Origin: Hyphomicrobiales bacterium | GTDB taxonomy: Bacteria > Pseudomonadota > Alphaproteobacteria > Rhizobiales > Rhizobiaceae | Reading direction: 5' to 3' | Length of the DNA stretch: 64,000 bases | Assembly (NCBI GenBank): GCA_900471925.1 | Contig: UCGV01000005.1 | Span: 124,001-188,000, forward strand | Program-made: the position numbers and the translations under genes | Notes under the pieces: model-generated | Databases searched by the model: none | What the model was told of the DNA's origin: nothing | What the model saw: only the letters and a program-made list of their open reading frames with translations | Part shown: in pieces, positions 9,212 to 19,136 of the stretch | How the letters are laid out: every line of letters starts with the position of its first letter | How positions within the stretch are numbered: the stretch's first letter is position 1

Positions 9212-9948
9212 TGGACTGGCAATTTCTCGGCGAAACATTCGTCAGCCTCGTTTCCGCAATTCCGCTGACACTTCAACTTGCCGCCACGTCGATCGTTCTG
9301 GGAGCCGTCCTGGCTCTCGCCATCGCTCTCTGCCGGCTCTCGGGTATCACGGCGCTTGAATGGTTTGCCCGCGCCTATGTCTTCGTATTCCGCGGCACGC
9401 CCCTGCTCGTGCAGATCTTCCTGATCTATTACGGGTTGGGACAGTTTCCCGAGGTAAGACATAGCGTCGTCTGGCCGTTCCTGCGCGAGCCCTATTGGTG
9501 CGCCGTGCTGGCGCTGACGATGAATACAGCGGCCTATGCCAGCGAGATCATTCGCGGCGGGCTTCTGTCGGTGCCCCTCGGCCAGATCGAGGCGGCGCGC
9601 GCCTGTGGCATGCCGTGGCTCATGCAGTTCCGGCGCATCGTCCTACCGCTCGCAATAAGGCAGGCCCTGCCCGCCTATTCCAATGAAATGATCTCCATGG
9701 TGAAGGCCACGTCGCTCGCCTCGATCATCACGCTGATGGAAGTGACCGGCGTTGCCGCCAGGATCATTTCCGAAAGCTATCGGGCGATCGAAGTGTTCAT
9801 TGTCGCTGGCGCCATCTATCTGGCCATCAACTTCCTGCTGACGCGCCTCGTCTCTCTCGTCGAATACTGGCTGAGTCCGCATCTGCGCCAGCCTGTTCCC
9901 TACAATCCGGCGGTCGCCCCCGCATCCGCACTCGAAGGAGACGCCTGA
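9211..9948 (+). CDS. Polar amino-acid/opine-type ABC transporter permease (HisM/OccM-like)
   Basis: The second permease of the importer, 245 aa. It has five hydrophobic helices and an EAA loop, [20 protein letters not shown], at about residues 128-147. The segment [19 protein letters not shown] near 67-85 is characteristic of the HisM/GlnP group. Start and stop overlap both neighbouring genes by one base (TGATG), so translation is coupled along the operon. It works as a heterodimer with the preceding permease and with the ATPase encoded next. Confidence 0.92.
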   Translation: MDWQFLGETFVSLVSAIPLTLQLAATSIVLGAVLALAIALCRLSGITALEWFARAYVFVFRGTPLLVQIFLIYYGLGQFPEVRHSVVWPFLREPYWCAVLALTMNTAAYASEIIRGGLLSVPLGQIEAARACGMPWLMQFRRIVLPLAIRQALPAYSNEMISMVKATSLASIITLMEVTGVAARIISESYRAIEVFIVAGAIYLAINFLLTRLVSLVEYWLSPHLRQPVPYNPAVAPASALEGDA

Positions 9949-10730
9949 TGACTGCGGCGAATGCCCCTCTTTCTCCGATCGCGCTGAGCGTAAAGGATCT
10001 GCACAAGAGCTTCGGCCCTGTGGAAGTCCTGAAAGGCATCTCACTCGATGCCAATGAAGGCGATGTCGTCTCGATCCTCGGTTCCTCCGGTTCGGGAAAA
10101 TCCACTTTCTTACGCTGCATCAATCTTCTCGAAACGCCGAATTCCGGCGAGGTGACGGTCGCGGGTGAGACGATCCGCATGGTAGCCGACGGCAAGGGCG
10201 GTAGCCGGCCGGCTGAACGCGGGCAGGTCGATCGCATCCGCTCGCAACTCGGCATGGTGTTTCAGAGCTTCAATCTCTGGTCTCACAAGACGGTGCTCGA
10301 AAACGTCATCGAAGCCCCGGTGCATGTGCTCGGCCGTTCGAAAGCGGAATGCATCGAGGAAGCCGAAGCATTACTTGCCAAGGTCGGCATTGCAGAAAAG
10401 CGTAATTTTTATCCCTCGCACCTTTCCGGCGGTCAGCAGCAGCGCGCGGCGATCGCACGCGCGCTCGCGATGCGGCCAAAGGTGATGCTTTTCGATGAGC
10501 CGACGTCAGCGCTCGATCCGGAACTCGTCGGCGAAGTCTTACGTGTCATGCGCGCGCTTGCCGAAGAAGGCCGCACCATGCTGGTCGTCACCCATGAAAT
10601 GGGTTTTGCGCGCGATGTCTCCAGCCGCGTCGTCTTCCTCCATCAAGGCGTCGTCGAAGAGGATGGAAAGCCGCAGGAGGTTTTCGCCAATTCCCGGTCG
10701 GACCGCTTCCGCCAGTTCATCAGCAAATAG
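9948..10730 (+). CDS. Amino-acid ABC transporter ATP-binding protein (HisP/OccP-like)
   Basis: The 260-aa cytoplasmic ATPase of the importer. Walker A is GSSGSGKST (about 45-53), the Q-loop is in [10 protein letters not shown], the signature is [16 protein letters not shown], and Walker B with the catalytic glutamate is [14 protein letters not shown]. The switch histidine is in VVTHEM. The insert after the first Walker strand ([16 protein letters not shown]) is typical of HisP/OccP relatives. It starts on the last base of the permease stop. Its partner binding protein follows after 37 nt. Confidence 0.94.
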   Translation: MTAANAPLSPIALSVKDLHKSFGPVEVLKGISLDANEGDVVSILGSSGSGKSTFLRCINLLETPNSGEVTVAGETIRMVADGKGGSRPAERGQVDRIRSQLGMVFQSFNLWSHKTVLENVIEAPVHVLGRSKAECIEEAEALLAKVGIAEKRNFYPSHLSGGQQQRAAIARALAMRPKVMLFDEPTSALDPELVGEVLRVMRALAEEGRTMLVVTHEMGFARDVSSRVVFLHQGVVEEDGKPQEVFANSRSDRFRQFISK

Positions 10731-10767
10731 TTTTCTCAGCCCAAACAAAGAAAAGGGGAGCAAAAAC

Positions 10768-11625
10768 ATGACGTTCTTTTCAAGGGTTCTGATGGCGACA
10801 TCAGCCGCAGCCCTCATCGCGACTGCAAGCATTGCGCATGCCGAAGACAAGAAGTGGACGACGGTGACGATCGCCACCGAAGGCGCTTTCAAGCCCTATA
10901 ACTTCACCAAGCCAGACGGCACGCTCGACGGCTACGAGATCGAACTGACCAAATATCTCTGCGACCACATGAAGGTCGAGTGCAAGATTGTCGTCCAGAA
11001 TTTCGATGGCATGATCCCGGGACTGAACGCCGGCAAGTTCGATGCCATCATCTCCGGCATGTCTGCAACGGCCAAGCGCGAAGAAGTCATCGCCTTCAGC
11101 GATTCCTACGGTTCCACCGGCCAGGCCTTCGCAACCTCGAAGGAAGGCGATCTGGCAAAGCTGCCGGAAAAGGGTCAGGTCTTCTCGCTTGCCAGCGATG
11201 AAGCGGGTGCAGCTGCCGAGATCGAGAAGATCAAGCCAGCACTTCAGGGCAAGACAATCGGTGTGCAGACAGCCTCCACCGCCGCCGCTTTCGTCGACAA
11301 ATATCTGAAGGGTGTCGTCGATGTGCGCGAGTATAAGACGACGGAAGAGCACGACCTCGACCTCAAGGCGGGTCGTGTCGATATCGTCATGGCATCGATG
11401 GCCTATCTGACGACGGCCTCGCAGAAGCCCGGCAACGAAGACATGACGACAACAGGCCCACGTTTTCAGGGCGGCTTCCTCGGTCGCGGCAGTTCCGTTG
11501 GCCTACGCAAGGACGATACCGAGCTGAAGGCCATGTTCAACGCCGCGATCGCCGCAGCCAAGGCGGACGGCACGATCAAGACGCTGTCGGAAAAGTGGTT
11601 TGGCTTCGACGTGACGCCGAAGTGA
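10768..11625 (+). CDS. Amino-acid ABC transporter periplasmic binding protein
   Basis: A 285-aa family 3 solute-binding protein that catches the substrate in the periplasm. The ATG at 10768 is preceded by AAAGGGGAG and starts a standard signal peptide (FSRVLMATSAAALIATASIA, cleavage after the HA of AHA/ED). The mature part opens with VTIATEGAFKPYNF and includes LDGYEIELTKYL, both typical of the Lys/Arg/ornithine/opine binding group. It is the last gene of the amidohydrolase operon and is followed by a strong GC hairpin (11643-11667). The family alone does not fix the ligand. Confidence 0.92.
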   Translation: MTFFSRVLMATSAAALIATASIAHAEDKKWTTVTIATEGAFKPYNFTKPDGTLDGYEIELTKYLCDHMKVECKIVVQNFDGMIPGLNAGKFDAIISGMSATAKREEVIAFSDSYGSTGQAFATSKEGDLAKLPEKGQVFSLASDEAGAAAEIEKIKPALQGKTIGVQTASTAAAFVDKYLKGVVDVREYKTTEEHDLDLKAGRVDIVMASMAYLTTASQKPGNEDMTTTGPRFQGGFLGRGSSVGLRKDDTELKAMFNAAIAAAKADGTIKTLSEKWFGFDVTPK

Positions 11626-11642
11626 GCTGATTTCAGATCGAT

Positions 11643-11667
11643 CCCCGGCGGGCAGGTCTCGCCGGGG
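11643..11667. terminator. Bidirectional hairpin terminator candidate
   Basis: CCCCGGCG (11643-11650) and CGCCGGGG (11660-11667) form a perfect 8-bp stem with a 9-nt loop. It sits between the convergent binding-protein and FUSC genes. There is no strong T-run on either side. Confidence 0.6.
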
Positions 11668-11671
11668 GCGC

Positions 11672-13684
11672 TTAAGCGACGTTAGAAGAACTCGCAGCAT
11701 AGGCATGCAGGGCAATTGAGAGTTGATGCACGGCGCGATCGAGATCATCGGTCTCATCGATGGCCAGTAGCCCCGGATCAGCACCGCGAACGGCCAGCGT
11801 CTTGAGAAGTGCTGCGGTAACAGTCTCGTACCGTTCCGCCCTTTGCCGATCCCGTCCGCCCGATCGACCGCCACCGGTAATATCCAGAACCGCAGCCATT
11901 CCGCAGATCGAGCGTAACGCCAGGATGACATCTCGAAGGTAATCCTGCCGGCGCAGGCCGAAGCGGCCTTCTAGGAGCATCCGTTCCCTAGCCGTTTCCA
12001 GGCGTGCACTAGCAAGCCCGGCCTCGCGTTGCATCTGGTCCAGAATGGCTGGATCGTCTCCATTCCTGCGCAGGACGCCGGCAGCGAATTTCATGTTGGC
12101 GGCGACTGCCGTCGAAATTGCCGCCGTGAGCGCATCGTCCTCCCTTTCCGGCCAGAACAGAAAGCTGGCAGCGACCCCGATACATGCACCGATCAGTTCG
12201 TTGACGAAGCGTGCGGCGATCAGCCCCTCTGCGGGGCGTATGAAATCCGCGAGCAGCATGAACATTGGTGTCAGGAAGATCACGAACGTGCCGTAGCTGA
12301 CCAGGCGTAAAGCAATCACCAGCGCTGAAAGTGGTACGATGACGAGCACCATTCCCACCGGGCTCGATATTTCCGCGATCAGGATTGCGGCAAGCAAACC
12401 GCCGATTAGGCTTCCAACAGCGCGCTCCAGCACACGCAGCCAGGTATTCGCCGACATGGGCAACGTCACCACCAAAGCCGCGATCGCCGCCCAATAGGCA
12501 AAGATCGCCGAAAACCAATGCCCGGCCAGGTAGGCGAGCACGACAGCTGTCGCCACGCGCAGCGCATGGCGCCGGACGAGCGCATCGACATGGAGATTTG
12601 CGGAGGGGCTCGGCAGTGGCGGGGACGCTTCCTCGCGCCCGGGTTCGCGCCAGCTATGTGCGAGGTTGAGGATGGCATTGGCTGCATAGGCAGCTGCGCG
12701 GGCCACCGGCCCCTCCCTGCCTTCCGCCTGCAGCAGAAGGGAACCAGCCTGCATTAGGGTCCGCGCCTCCGGGCCACGCCGATCGACATGCTGTGCCACG
12801 CTTTGCAGCAATTGCTGCAGGCCCGTCAGCATTGGTTTTTCAAGCTGCTGGTCGAACGGATGCCCAAGGTGGCGCCTGTAGGATCCGAGCGCGATCAGCG
12901 TCACAAAAGCCTTGCCCGCAGTATCAATGCCCGCATTCAGAAACGTGCGACCCGCCGCCATACGCGCAACGGTCTCACGGCCACGTTCCATCGAAAACCG
13001 GATGCCGCGCCGATAGACCGTATCGAAACGCAGCCATCGACCCGGCTCATCCTGTTCATCGAGCTCCTGCAAGAAAGCCGCCATATCCTCGAGACGGGTA
13101 AAGAGGGATGCGAGCGTGCGCTCGGCGGCGGCCTGTGTGCGGAGGGGCCAGACATAGACGGTCAGAAGGATTGTCCATACCGAGCCGAGCAGGAAAAAGC
13201 CTGCCAGCGTCAAGGCACCGGAGACATCCCTCGGCGTGGTGATGCCGATAATGACGGCAAGAGAGGCGAGCAGACCCGCTTGAGCTGGCCCGGGACCGAA
13301 GGCGGCATTGTAGGACCGTGTCAGCCCACAGAGGAGAACGAGGAGGAAGAGCGACAGGACGCCGGCAACAGGACCCCAATGGGCACCATAGGAAGCCAGC
13401 ATGATACCAATCGCGCCCATGAGACTGAAAAATCCCATGGCATGCAGTCTGCTTTCATCAGAGCCGAGCGGATCGCAGAGACAGTTCCAGAAAGCCGCAA
13501 CGGCACCGAAGGCGAAATCGGGAATTTTGAAGATGATGGCTGCGGCGAGCATCGCGCCGATGGCAATCGAAGCCCGTATCCCCTCCGCCATGCAGATCCG
13601 CTCGGGGCTGATCGCAAAAACATGGCCTTCCGACCAGAGCGTATGGCGGCTGACAAGGGATACGAACTTCGTCATCACAGTCAT
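11672..13684 (-). CDS. FUSC-family membrane transporter (fusaric-acid/aromatic efflux type)
   Basis: A 670-aa inner-membrane protein with two hydrophobic blocks of about six helices each (roughly residues 30-180 and 370-520), each followed by a soluble segment. This is the layout of the FUSC/AaeB family, which exports aromatic acids and similar toxic compounds. The second block includes HWFSAIFAYWAAIAALVV and the conserved LRVLERAVGSLIGGLLA. The ATG at 13684 lies 10 nt after the stop of the upstream hydrolase gene without a clear Shine-Dalgarno, so it is probably translated by coupling; ATG 13675 is an alternative. I see no membrane-fusion-protein partner next to it. The substrate is unknown. 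Confidence 0.85.
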   Translation of the reverse strand: MTVMTKFVSLVSRHTLWSEGHVFAISPERICMAEGIRASIAIGAMLAAAIIFKIPDFAFGAVAAFWNCLCDPLGSDESRLHAMGFFSLMGAIGIMLASYGAHWGPVAGVLSLFLLVLLCGLTRSYNAAFGPGPAQAGLLASLAVIIGITTPRDVSGALTLAGFFLLGSVWTILLTVYVWPLRTQAAAERTLASLFTRLEDMAAFLQELDEQDEPGRWLRFDTVYRRGIRFSMERGRETVARMAAGRTFLNAGIDTAGKAFVTLIALGSYRRHLGHPFDQQLEKPMLTGLQQLLQSVAQHVDRRGPEARTLMQAGSLLLQAEGREGPVARAAAYAANAILNLAHSWREPGREEASPPLPSPSANLHVDALVRRHALRVATAVVLAYLAGHWFSAIFAYWAAIAALVVTLPMSANTWLRVLERAVGSLIGGLLAAILIAEISSPVGMVLVIVPLSALVIALRLVSYGTFVIFLTPMFMLLADFIRPAEGLIAARFVNELIGACIGVAASFLFWPEREDDALTAAISTAVAANMKFAAGVLRRNGDDPAILDQMQREAGLASARLETARERMLLEGRFGLRRQDYLRDVILALRSICGMAAVLDITGGGRSGGRDRQRAERYETVTAALLKTLAVRGADPGLLAIDETDDLDRAVHQLSIALHAYAASSSNVA

Positions 13685-13694
13685 GGCACAGGCG

Positions 13695-14456
13695 CTATTT
13701 CGCCGCTTTCAAAATGAGGTCGGCAACTTCCTTGGGATAGGACAGCATCGCGACATGGCTGGACGGCACCTCGATTGCCGTGGCATTTGCCGCCTTGACC
13801 TGGTCTTTTTCCATCTGCGGCGGAATGATAGCATCCTTCGTTGCCACGACCATGAAGGTCGGCTTGTCACGCCAGGCGGCGTGCTTGACGGGGGCCGTCA
13901 GCGTGCGCGTGTGGAACGGGCCTTGCGTAGCGGCAACGATCTTCTTCTCTTCGTCCGTCAGATCGGCGGCGAAGTACTTGCTGATGCCCTCGTCGCTGAT
14001 CCGCAGATATCCGTTCGGGTCCGCCATGAAGGTCGTCCGGCTTTCCATTTCGGGATATTTAGAACGAGCACTCTGGAGCGATTCACCCGTATCCGGCGCA
14101 TATGCGGCAACGTAAACCAGCGACTTCACCTTCGGGTCATTGCCCGCTTCCGTGATGACGACTCCGCCCCAGGAATGGCCAACGAGCACCACCGGTCCCT
14201 CGGCATTGCCGATGGCTCGTTTTGCGGCCGCGACGTCATTTTCGAGAGAATCGAGCGGGTTCTGGACGGCAATGACTTTCAGACCAGCCTTTTCGAGGAT
14301 CGGAATGACCTTGTGCCAGGAGGTGCCGTCGGCAAACGCGCCATGCACGAGAACTGCCGTCTTTGCGCTCAGGTCCTGGCTTCGGCCCGGAACGGCCCCG
14401 GTGATCGCAGCTGTCAGAAGGACCACGAGGCCGACGGTATATTTGGACAGATTCAT
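13695..14456 (-). CDS. Exported alpha/beta-fold hydrolase
   Basis: A 253-aa alpha/beta hydrolase with a signal peptide (residues 1 to about 26, hydrophobic GLVVLLTAAITGAV), so probably periplasmic. It has the oxyanion HGAF loop (VLVHGAFADGTSW), the nucleophile elbow GHSWGG, an acidic residue in VATKDAIIPP and the catalytic histidine in SSHVAML. It belongs to the small hydrolase/esterase group often annotated as 'alpha/beta hydrolase' with C-C hydrolase-like sequence. The ATG at 14456 is preceded by CGGAG; longer in-frame starts lack a leader. It is followed directly by the FUSC transporter gene, so both may deal with the same small organic compound. The substrate is unknown. Confidence 0.85.
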   Translation of the reverse strand: MNLSKYTVGLVVLLTAAITGAVPGRSQDLSAKTAVLVHGAFADGTSWHKVIPILEKAGLKVIAVQNPLDSLENDVAAAKRAIGNAEGPVVLVGHSWGGVVITEAGNDPKVKSLVYVAAYAPDTGESLQSARSKYPEMESRTTFMADPNGYLRISDEGISKYFAADLTDEEKKIVAATQGPFHTRTLTAPVKHAAWRDKPTFMVVATKDAIIPPQMEKDQVKAANATAIEVPSSHVAMLSYPKEVADLILKAAK

Positions 14457-14790
14457 TCCATTGCTCCGTTTTTCAGAGGATTTTCGCCAGTTTCGCCCGA
14501 CACGGCGAGGCAAGCGGGAACGTGGATCCTGCGCTTGTCCGCTCTGTCGGCAGATTACTTCGTTGATCTTCGGTCTCGTCAGTGGATCAGGGATGCGGGG
14601 TTCAGCCGATCGCACGGATCCGTCCGCGCGGCCGGTTGCCTTGACGCTCTGGCCGCACGCTTTGATCATTGCCTAACATTGCTGGGAAAAACCCGCACGT
14701 TAAGCCCGGTAAAAGAATGGGAATTTCGGGGCCAACTGCGCTGTCCTGCGCCCCACCTGCTCTATCTGAAACGATCAAATGCTCAGGTCG
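14457..14790. other. 334-nt intergenic region
   Basis: Lies upstream of the exported hydrolase and downstream of the binding-protein gene, both on the minus strand. I see no convincing gene. GGGGC (14728-14732) and GCCCC (14750-14754) could form a weak hairpin behind the binding-protein gene. Confidence 0.5.
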
Positions 14791-15813
14791 TCAGCGGCCG
14801 ATCTGCTTGTTCCATGCTTCGATCCAGGCTTCGCGCGATCTGTTGATGTCGCGATAGGAGGGGATAGCCAGATCCTCGTATTTGGTGATCGTCGGCGCCG
14901 CTGAAGCGTCGAAAACGGCCTTCAGGTTGGTGATACCGTAGCGCGTCTTGCTCGCAAAACAGCCCTGCCCTTGAGCGCCCATGGCGCTATCGATGAACTT
15001 CCAGCCGAGGTCACTGCCGTTCTTCACTTTCTGGATCCAGGTCAGTGCGGCGGGGCCGCCAGGTTCAGGCGTGACAAATTTGAACTCGGGATGGTTGCCA
15101 TCGATGATGAAAGCCCAGGAGCGTCCGTCCCAATACATGGCGGCATCGACTTCGCCGGAACTCAGTGCAGTCAGCACCTGATTGGGATCGCTCCAGAAAC
15201 TCAGATCGCCGCCCGCCATCATTTTCTTGATGCGATCGAGGCCAGGCTGTGCATTCCTTTCGTCGCCGCCGCTCACTTTCGAGATGTTCCAGAGACTGGA
15301 ACTCAGCGAGCCCGGGTAATAGATACCTGGAATCATCGCGGTGAACTCGCCTTTTTCGATGGAATTGAAAAAGCCGTCCCAGGTTTTGACCGGTGTCTTG
15401 ACGGTTTTCGAGTTGTAGATGACGCCCATGGCGCCATAGTCGAAGACGACGCCGTACCCCTCTCCGAATGCCACGAGGTTGGAATTGAGTTCCGGCAGTA
15501 CCGGCACTTTATCGGCGGTGAAAGGCTCAGCCAGGCCTTTTTCGATCATCAGATAGGCCGTCTCCGTTGGTGCGAAGACGATATCGAAGGGCGGCGTGGC
15601 CTTGTTGGCATCGATCTGGTTCACCCATTGCAGCGGCGCACCCAGAACCACTTCGACCGTCTTTCCGGTCTCCTTCTCGAACGGTTCGACGATGCAGGAA
15701 CGTAAGGACTGTTCCCATATGCCGCCGAACGCGCCGACGGTGAGATCTGCCGCACAGGCCGAATCTGCCATAACCGCTAATCCCAGCAATGCCACCCACT
15801 TGTACCCAATCAT
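14791..15813 (-). CDS. Polyamine-type ABC transporter substrate-binding protein (orphaned)
   Basis: A 340-aa periplasmic binding protein of the PotD/spermidine-putrescine family (solute-binding family 1). The ATG at 15813 follows GGGGGAA and opens a signal peptide (YKWVALLGLAVMADSACA, then ADLTVG). The mature part has FGGIWEQSLR, PFEKETGKTVEVV and YGAMGVIYNSKTV, as in the family. It is intact, but its partner ATPase and permease, encoded divergently 91 nt away, are frameshifted and fused by a deletion. Unless another transporter accepts it, uptake through this system is lost. Other family members bind sulfate-like or thiamine-like ligands, so 'polyamine' is only the likeliest class. Confidence 0.85.
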   Translation of the reverse strand: MIGYKWVALLGLAVMADSACAADLTVGAFGGIWEQSLRSCIVEPFEKETGKTVEVVLGAPLQWVNQIDANKATPPFDIVFAPTETAYLMIEKGLAEPFTADKVPVLPELNSNLVAFGEGYGVVFDYGAMGVIYNSKTVKTPVKTWDGFFNSIEKGEFTAMIPGIYYPGSLSSSLWNISKVSGGDERNAQPGLDRIKKMMAGGDLSFWSDPNQVLTALSSGEVDAAMYWDGRSWAFIIDGNHPEFKFVTPEPGGPAALTWIQKVKNGSDLGWKFIDSAMGAQGQGCFASKTRYGITNLKAVFDASAAPTITKYEDLAIPSYRDINRSREAWIEAWNKQIGR

Positions 15814-15904
15814 TGTTCCCCCCATGCTTGGCATCGGTTGCAGAGCGGCCCCATGCAGTAAGGCCTGCCGGCGTGACATATAACAAGAAAGGCGATGAGC
15901 AGCC

Positions 15905-16409
15905 ATGAGCACATCGATGCCGCTGACGCTTGAAAATATCAGCAAAAGCTATGGGTCGAGCTATGCCTTGAAGCCTACGCTGCTCGAGGTCGCGGCAGGC
16001 GAGATGCTGGCACTCCTTGGCCCCTCCGGCTGCGGAAAGACGACGATGCTGCGTATCATCGCGGGTTTTGTCGTGCCCGACACCGGAAGCATTCGCATCG
16101 GTGGCACCGATATTACCGAGCTTGCGCCTCACAGGCGCGGACTTGGCATGGTCTTCCAGAATTACAGCCTCTTCCCGCACATGACGGTTGGCGAGAATGT
16201 CGCTTATGGATTGAAGATGAAGGGCGTCGCCGTTGCGGAACACACGCGCCGGGTTCGCGACATGCTCGATCTCGTCAGGCTTTCAACTTCGAGGAACGGC
16301 AAATCCACCAGATTTCCGGCGGCCAGCAGCAGCGCGTGGCTCTTGCTCGCTCGCTGTTGACAGATCCTAAAATACTGTTGCTAGACGAGCAGCTCGGCGC
16401 CCTTGATGC
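15905..16409 (+). pseudogene. Broken ABC ATPase (PotA type): frameshift and lost C-terminus
   Basis: Begins as a normal PotA/FbpC ATPase with Walker [10 protein letters not shown], the Q-loop [13 protein letters not shown] and helical-domain residues up to about 125. At about 16284-16288 one base is missing. The family continuation [20 protein letters not shown] (signature motif) resumes in a different frame, followed by [12 protein letters not shown], where the usual proline of DEP is also changed. After about base 16405 the ATPase sequence stops abruptly and permease sequence begins in a third frame. The D-loop, switch histidine and C-terminal half are gone. I read this as a frameshift plus a large deletion rather than a short variant. 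Confidence 0.85.
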
Positions 16410-16891
16410 TGGCGCCGATCTCGATTCCGGCGATCCTCCTGGGCTTTTCTCTGCTCTATCTGCTGTCGGCGATGATATCGGGCATTTCGTTCCTGTCGCT
16501 TCTGATCACCCATACCGTCGTTGCCATTCCCTATGTGTCGCGCACCGTTCTTGCCGTCTACCGGGCGCTTCCGCCCGACCACGAGGAAGTGGCCGCACTT
16601 CTCGGCGCATCGCCCTTGCGCGTGTTCTTCACGATCACATTGCCGCTCGTGCGACCGGGCATATTCGCCGGCGCGCTTTTTTCAGTGTTGGTCTCGTTCG
16701 ACAACCTGCCGCTATCCTTATTTCTCAGCGGACCATCGACGACGACGCTGCCCGTCGTCATGCTAAGCTACATGCAGAACCAGTTCGATCCTTCGATTGC
16801 GGCGATCGCAACGATCCAGATGCTGATCGCAGTCGTCGCGCTCGCTGTCGTCAACGCGATCTACGGGATCGAAAAGATCATGGTTCCCTGA
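16403..16891 (+). pseudogene. Permease C-terminal remnant (PotC type) fused to ATPase remnant
   Basis: The 162 residues match the C-terminal half of a PotC/PotI-type permease. They include [18 protein letters not shown], the EAA docking loop [20 protein letters not shown] and three helices to the end ([17 protein letters not shown]). The N-terminal helices are absent and no start codon with a ribosome site precedes it. The sequence joins the ATPase remnant at about 16400-16410 over a short ambiguous stretch (CCTTGATGCTGGCGCC). The deletion therefore removed the ATPase C-terminus, presumably the first permease gene, and the start of this one. The binding-protein gene next door survives. Confidence 0.85.
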
Positions 16892-16903
16892 GCCGCGGCT
16901 TAC

Positions 16904-18013
16904 CTACTCGCTTTCAAAAAGATCGCGATAGCGGCTCGGCTGTGAGCGAAGATATTGCTTGGGCACACGCACCCTCGCACCCAATTGCGCGGCGGCATGC
17001 CAGGGCCAGTTGGGATCAAACAGTATTGTGCGGGCGAGCGCGATCATATCGGCGTCGCCGGTTCCGACGATCGCCTCCGCCTGATCGTAGCCGGTGATCA
17101 GCCCGACTGCGACGACCGGTATTCGGACCGTCTGCTTGACGGCGCGGGCGAAGGGCACCTGATAGCCCGGCCCGACAGGGACACGCTGGTCCGGGTGCAG
17201 GCCGCCGGTCGAGATGTGCAGAGCGTCGCAACCCCTCTTCTCCAGCGCCTGCGCAACGGCGAGCGTCTGATCGAGTTCCAGCCCCCCCGCCGTCCAGTCT
17301 GTCGCCGACAGCCGCACGGAAATGGGCTTATCCGGTGGAAAGGCGGCACGAACAGCATCGAAGACTTCAAGCGGGAAACGCATCCGGTTTTCCAGCGATC
17401 CGCCGTAATCGTCCTCACGCCGGTTGGTCAGCGGCGACAGGAATTGGTGGAGCAGGTAGCCGTGGGCGACATGGATCTGGACGAGATCAATGCCGATCCT
17501 TGCTGCCCGCCGCGCGGCATCGGCAAAGGCATCGCGGATGCGCTTGAGTGCTTCCCTGTCCAGAGCCTCCGGCACCGCCCCTTCCCCGTCACGATAAGGA
17601 ACTGCCGATGGCGCGACCGTTGCCCAGCCGAACGCATCGGTCGGCTGGAAACGCGCCCCGCCCTTCCAGGGAACTTCGCTCGACGCCTTGCGGCCGGCAT
17701 GGCTGAGTTGGATGGCGATCGGCGTATCAGACCACCGACGCACGCTTTCGAGCGTCAACGCCATGGCCGCAAGCGTCTGGTCGTTCCAGAGCCCGAGATC
17801 GGCATAGGTGATGCGTCCCTCCGGCAACACCGCAGTCGCCTCGATCGTCACCAGGGCCGCGCCCGAAAGCGAAAGCTTGCCGAGATGCATCAGGTGCCAA
17901 TCGTTCATACAGCCATCCTCGGCCGAATACTGGCACATCGGCGCGATGACGATGCGGTTCGTGAGACGCAGGCTCCTGATCTCGATCGGTTCGAAAAGAC
18001 GTGCTGTTGCCAC
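16904..18013 (-). CDS. NADH:flavin oxidoreductase, Old Yellow Enzyme family (YqjM-like)
   Basis: A 369-aa FMN-dependent ene-reductase with a TIM-barrel fold, reducing activated C=C bonds with NAD(P)H. It shows the YqjM-class N-terminus [14 protein letters not shown] with the regulatory cysteine. It also has [10 protein letters not shown], the substrate-anion-binding histidine pair in [31 protein letters not shown], and the FMN-phosphate segment near the C-terminus ([15 protein letters not shown]). I chose the GTG at 18013 because AGGGAGG lies 6 nt upstream and the protein then starts where YqjM does; an ATG at 18037 is in frame but unneeded. The gene is convergent with the transporter remnant. 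The physiological substrate is unknown. Confidence 0.9.
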   Translation of the reverse strand: MATARLFEPIEIRSLRLTNRIVIAPMCQYSAEDGCMNDWHLMHLGKLSLSGAALVTIEATAVLPEGRITYADLGLWNDQTLAAMALTLESVRRWSDTPIAIQLSHAGRKASSEVPWKGGARFQPTDAFGWATVAPSAVPYRDGEGAVPEALDREALKRIRDAFADAARRAARIGIDLVQIHVAHGYLLHQFLSPLTNRREDDYGGSLENRMRFPLEVFDAVRAAFPPDKPISVRLSATDWTAGGLELDQTLAVAQALEKRGCDALHISTGGLHPDQRVPVGPGYQVPFARAVKQTVRIPVVAVGLITGYDQAEAIVGTGDADMIALARTILFDPNWPWHAAAQLGARVRVPKQYLRSQPSRYRDLFESE

Positions 18014-18066
18014 GGCTGACCTCCCTTTGTGCCCCATGTTGCCGCGATAGCTGCCCCCATTTTCTC

Positions 18067-19080
18067 CTATCGGTCGATCGGCAGAGGCGCGTCGGCGGCA
18101 ACAAGGCCACTCTCCCGAAGCGCACGCCAGAATTCCGCAGGAATGGATGTGTTCAGTGCCTCGTGATCGCCTTTGATGCGATCCGGCTTGCTCGCCCCGG
18201 GGATCACAGAAACGATTGCAGGATGCGCGAGACAGAATTGCAGAGCCGCCGCTTTGATCGGCACGCCGTGACGCTCGGCGATCGCCTTTATCTTCGCCAC
18301 CTTATCGATGATCTCTGGCGGCGCTTCGGCATATTCGAAGTGGCTGCCGCCGGCGAGAATCCCGGAACTGTAGGGACCGCCGACGACGATCTCGACGCCC
18401 TGGCGCGTCGCCGCCGGCAACAGGCATTCCAGAGCATCGACATGGTCGAGAAGCGTATAACGACCGGCAAGCAACGTGCCGTCGGGTCGGACATCGCCGA
18501 GTTCGAGAAGCGCTTCGACCGGCTCGATACGGTTGACGCCGAGCCCCCAGCCTTTGATCGTGCCCTCATCGCGCATTCTGTCGAGCGCCCGCATGGCGCC
18601 GACATGCGCCTCTTCGAACACGTCCTTCCAGGCATCGCCGTGAAAATCCTCAGCGACATCGTGGATCCAGACGAAATCGATCCGGTCCACGCCCATTCGC
18701 TTCAAACTGTCATCGATAGAACGCTTCGTGCCGTCGGCCGAATAATCGTAGATGACCTTGTTCTTGCGGCCATACTCGAACAGCGTGCCCTTCTCGCCGA
18801 ATTCCTGCGCCTCGGTGACGATTTCATCGAGAATGATGCGACCGACCTTGGTACTAAGCGCGTAGTCGTCCCTTTTGTGCTTGCTGAGTTCGCGGCCAAG
18901 CCGGATTTCGGCAAGCCCTGCGCCATAGAAGGGCGCAGCATCGAAATAGCGGGTACCCGCCTCCCAGGCTGCAGCCACCGTCGCGGCGGCCTCATCATCA
19001 GGAATATTGCGGAACATATTTCCGAGCGGCGCGGTTCCAAACCCCAGCGGACCATTCGGCAGATTGCTTTTGATCGTCAT
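18067..19080 (-). CDS. Aldo/keto reductase (aldose/L-fucose dehydrogenase-like)
   Basis: A 337-aa AKR with the TIM-barrel catalytic set: Asp and Tyr in YFDAAPFYGAG, Lys in LSTKVGR, and His in DFVWIHDV. The insert after the lysine strand and the closing segment (AALQFCLAHPAIVSVIPGA) resemble D-threo-aldose 1-dehydrogenase, L-fucose dehydrogenase and pyridoxal 4-dehydrogenase. A sugar or pyridoxal substrate oxidised with NAD(P)+ is therefore likeliest. It sits upstream of the OYE gene on the same strand, separated by 53 nt, so the two redox enzymes may be cotranscribed. Confidence 0.88.
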   Translation of the reverse strand: MTIKSNLPNGPLGFGTAPLGNMFRNIPDDEAAATVAAAWEAGTRYFDAAPFYGAGLAEIRLGRELSKHKRDDYALSTKVGRIILDEIVTEAQEFGEKGTLFEYGRKNKVIYDYSADGTKRSIDDSLKRMGVDRIDFVWIHDVAEDFHGDAWKDVFEEAHVGAMRALDRMRDEGTIKGWGLGVNRIEPVEALLELGDVRPDGTLLAGRYTLLDHVDALECLLPAATRQGVEIVVGGPYSSGILAGGSHFEYAEAPPEIIDKVAKIKAIAERHGVPIKAAALQFCLAHPAIVSVIPGASKPDRIKGDHEALNTSIPAEFWRALRESGLVAADAPLPIDR

Positions 19081-19136
19081 GACAGGCTCCTGATATGGGC
19101 GAAGTGAACAAGTGGAAGGCGGCTGTTACGCCCCGA

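Noticed and set aside
16336..17097. Plus-strand ORF continuing from the ATPase remnant through the permease remnant into the OYE gene
   Set aside because: Only its first 25 codons resemble an ATPase; the rest is out of frame with the permease remnant and antisense to the OYE gene, so it is a product of the frameshift and deletion.
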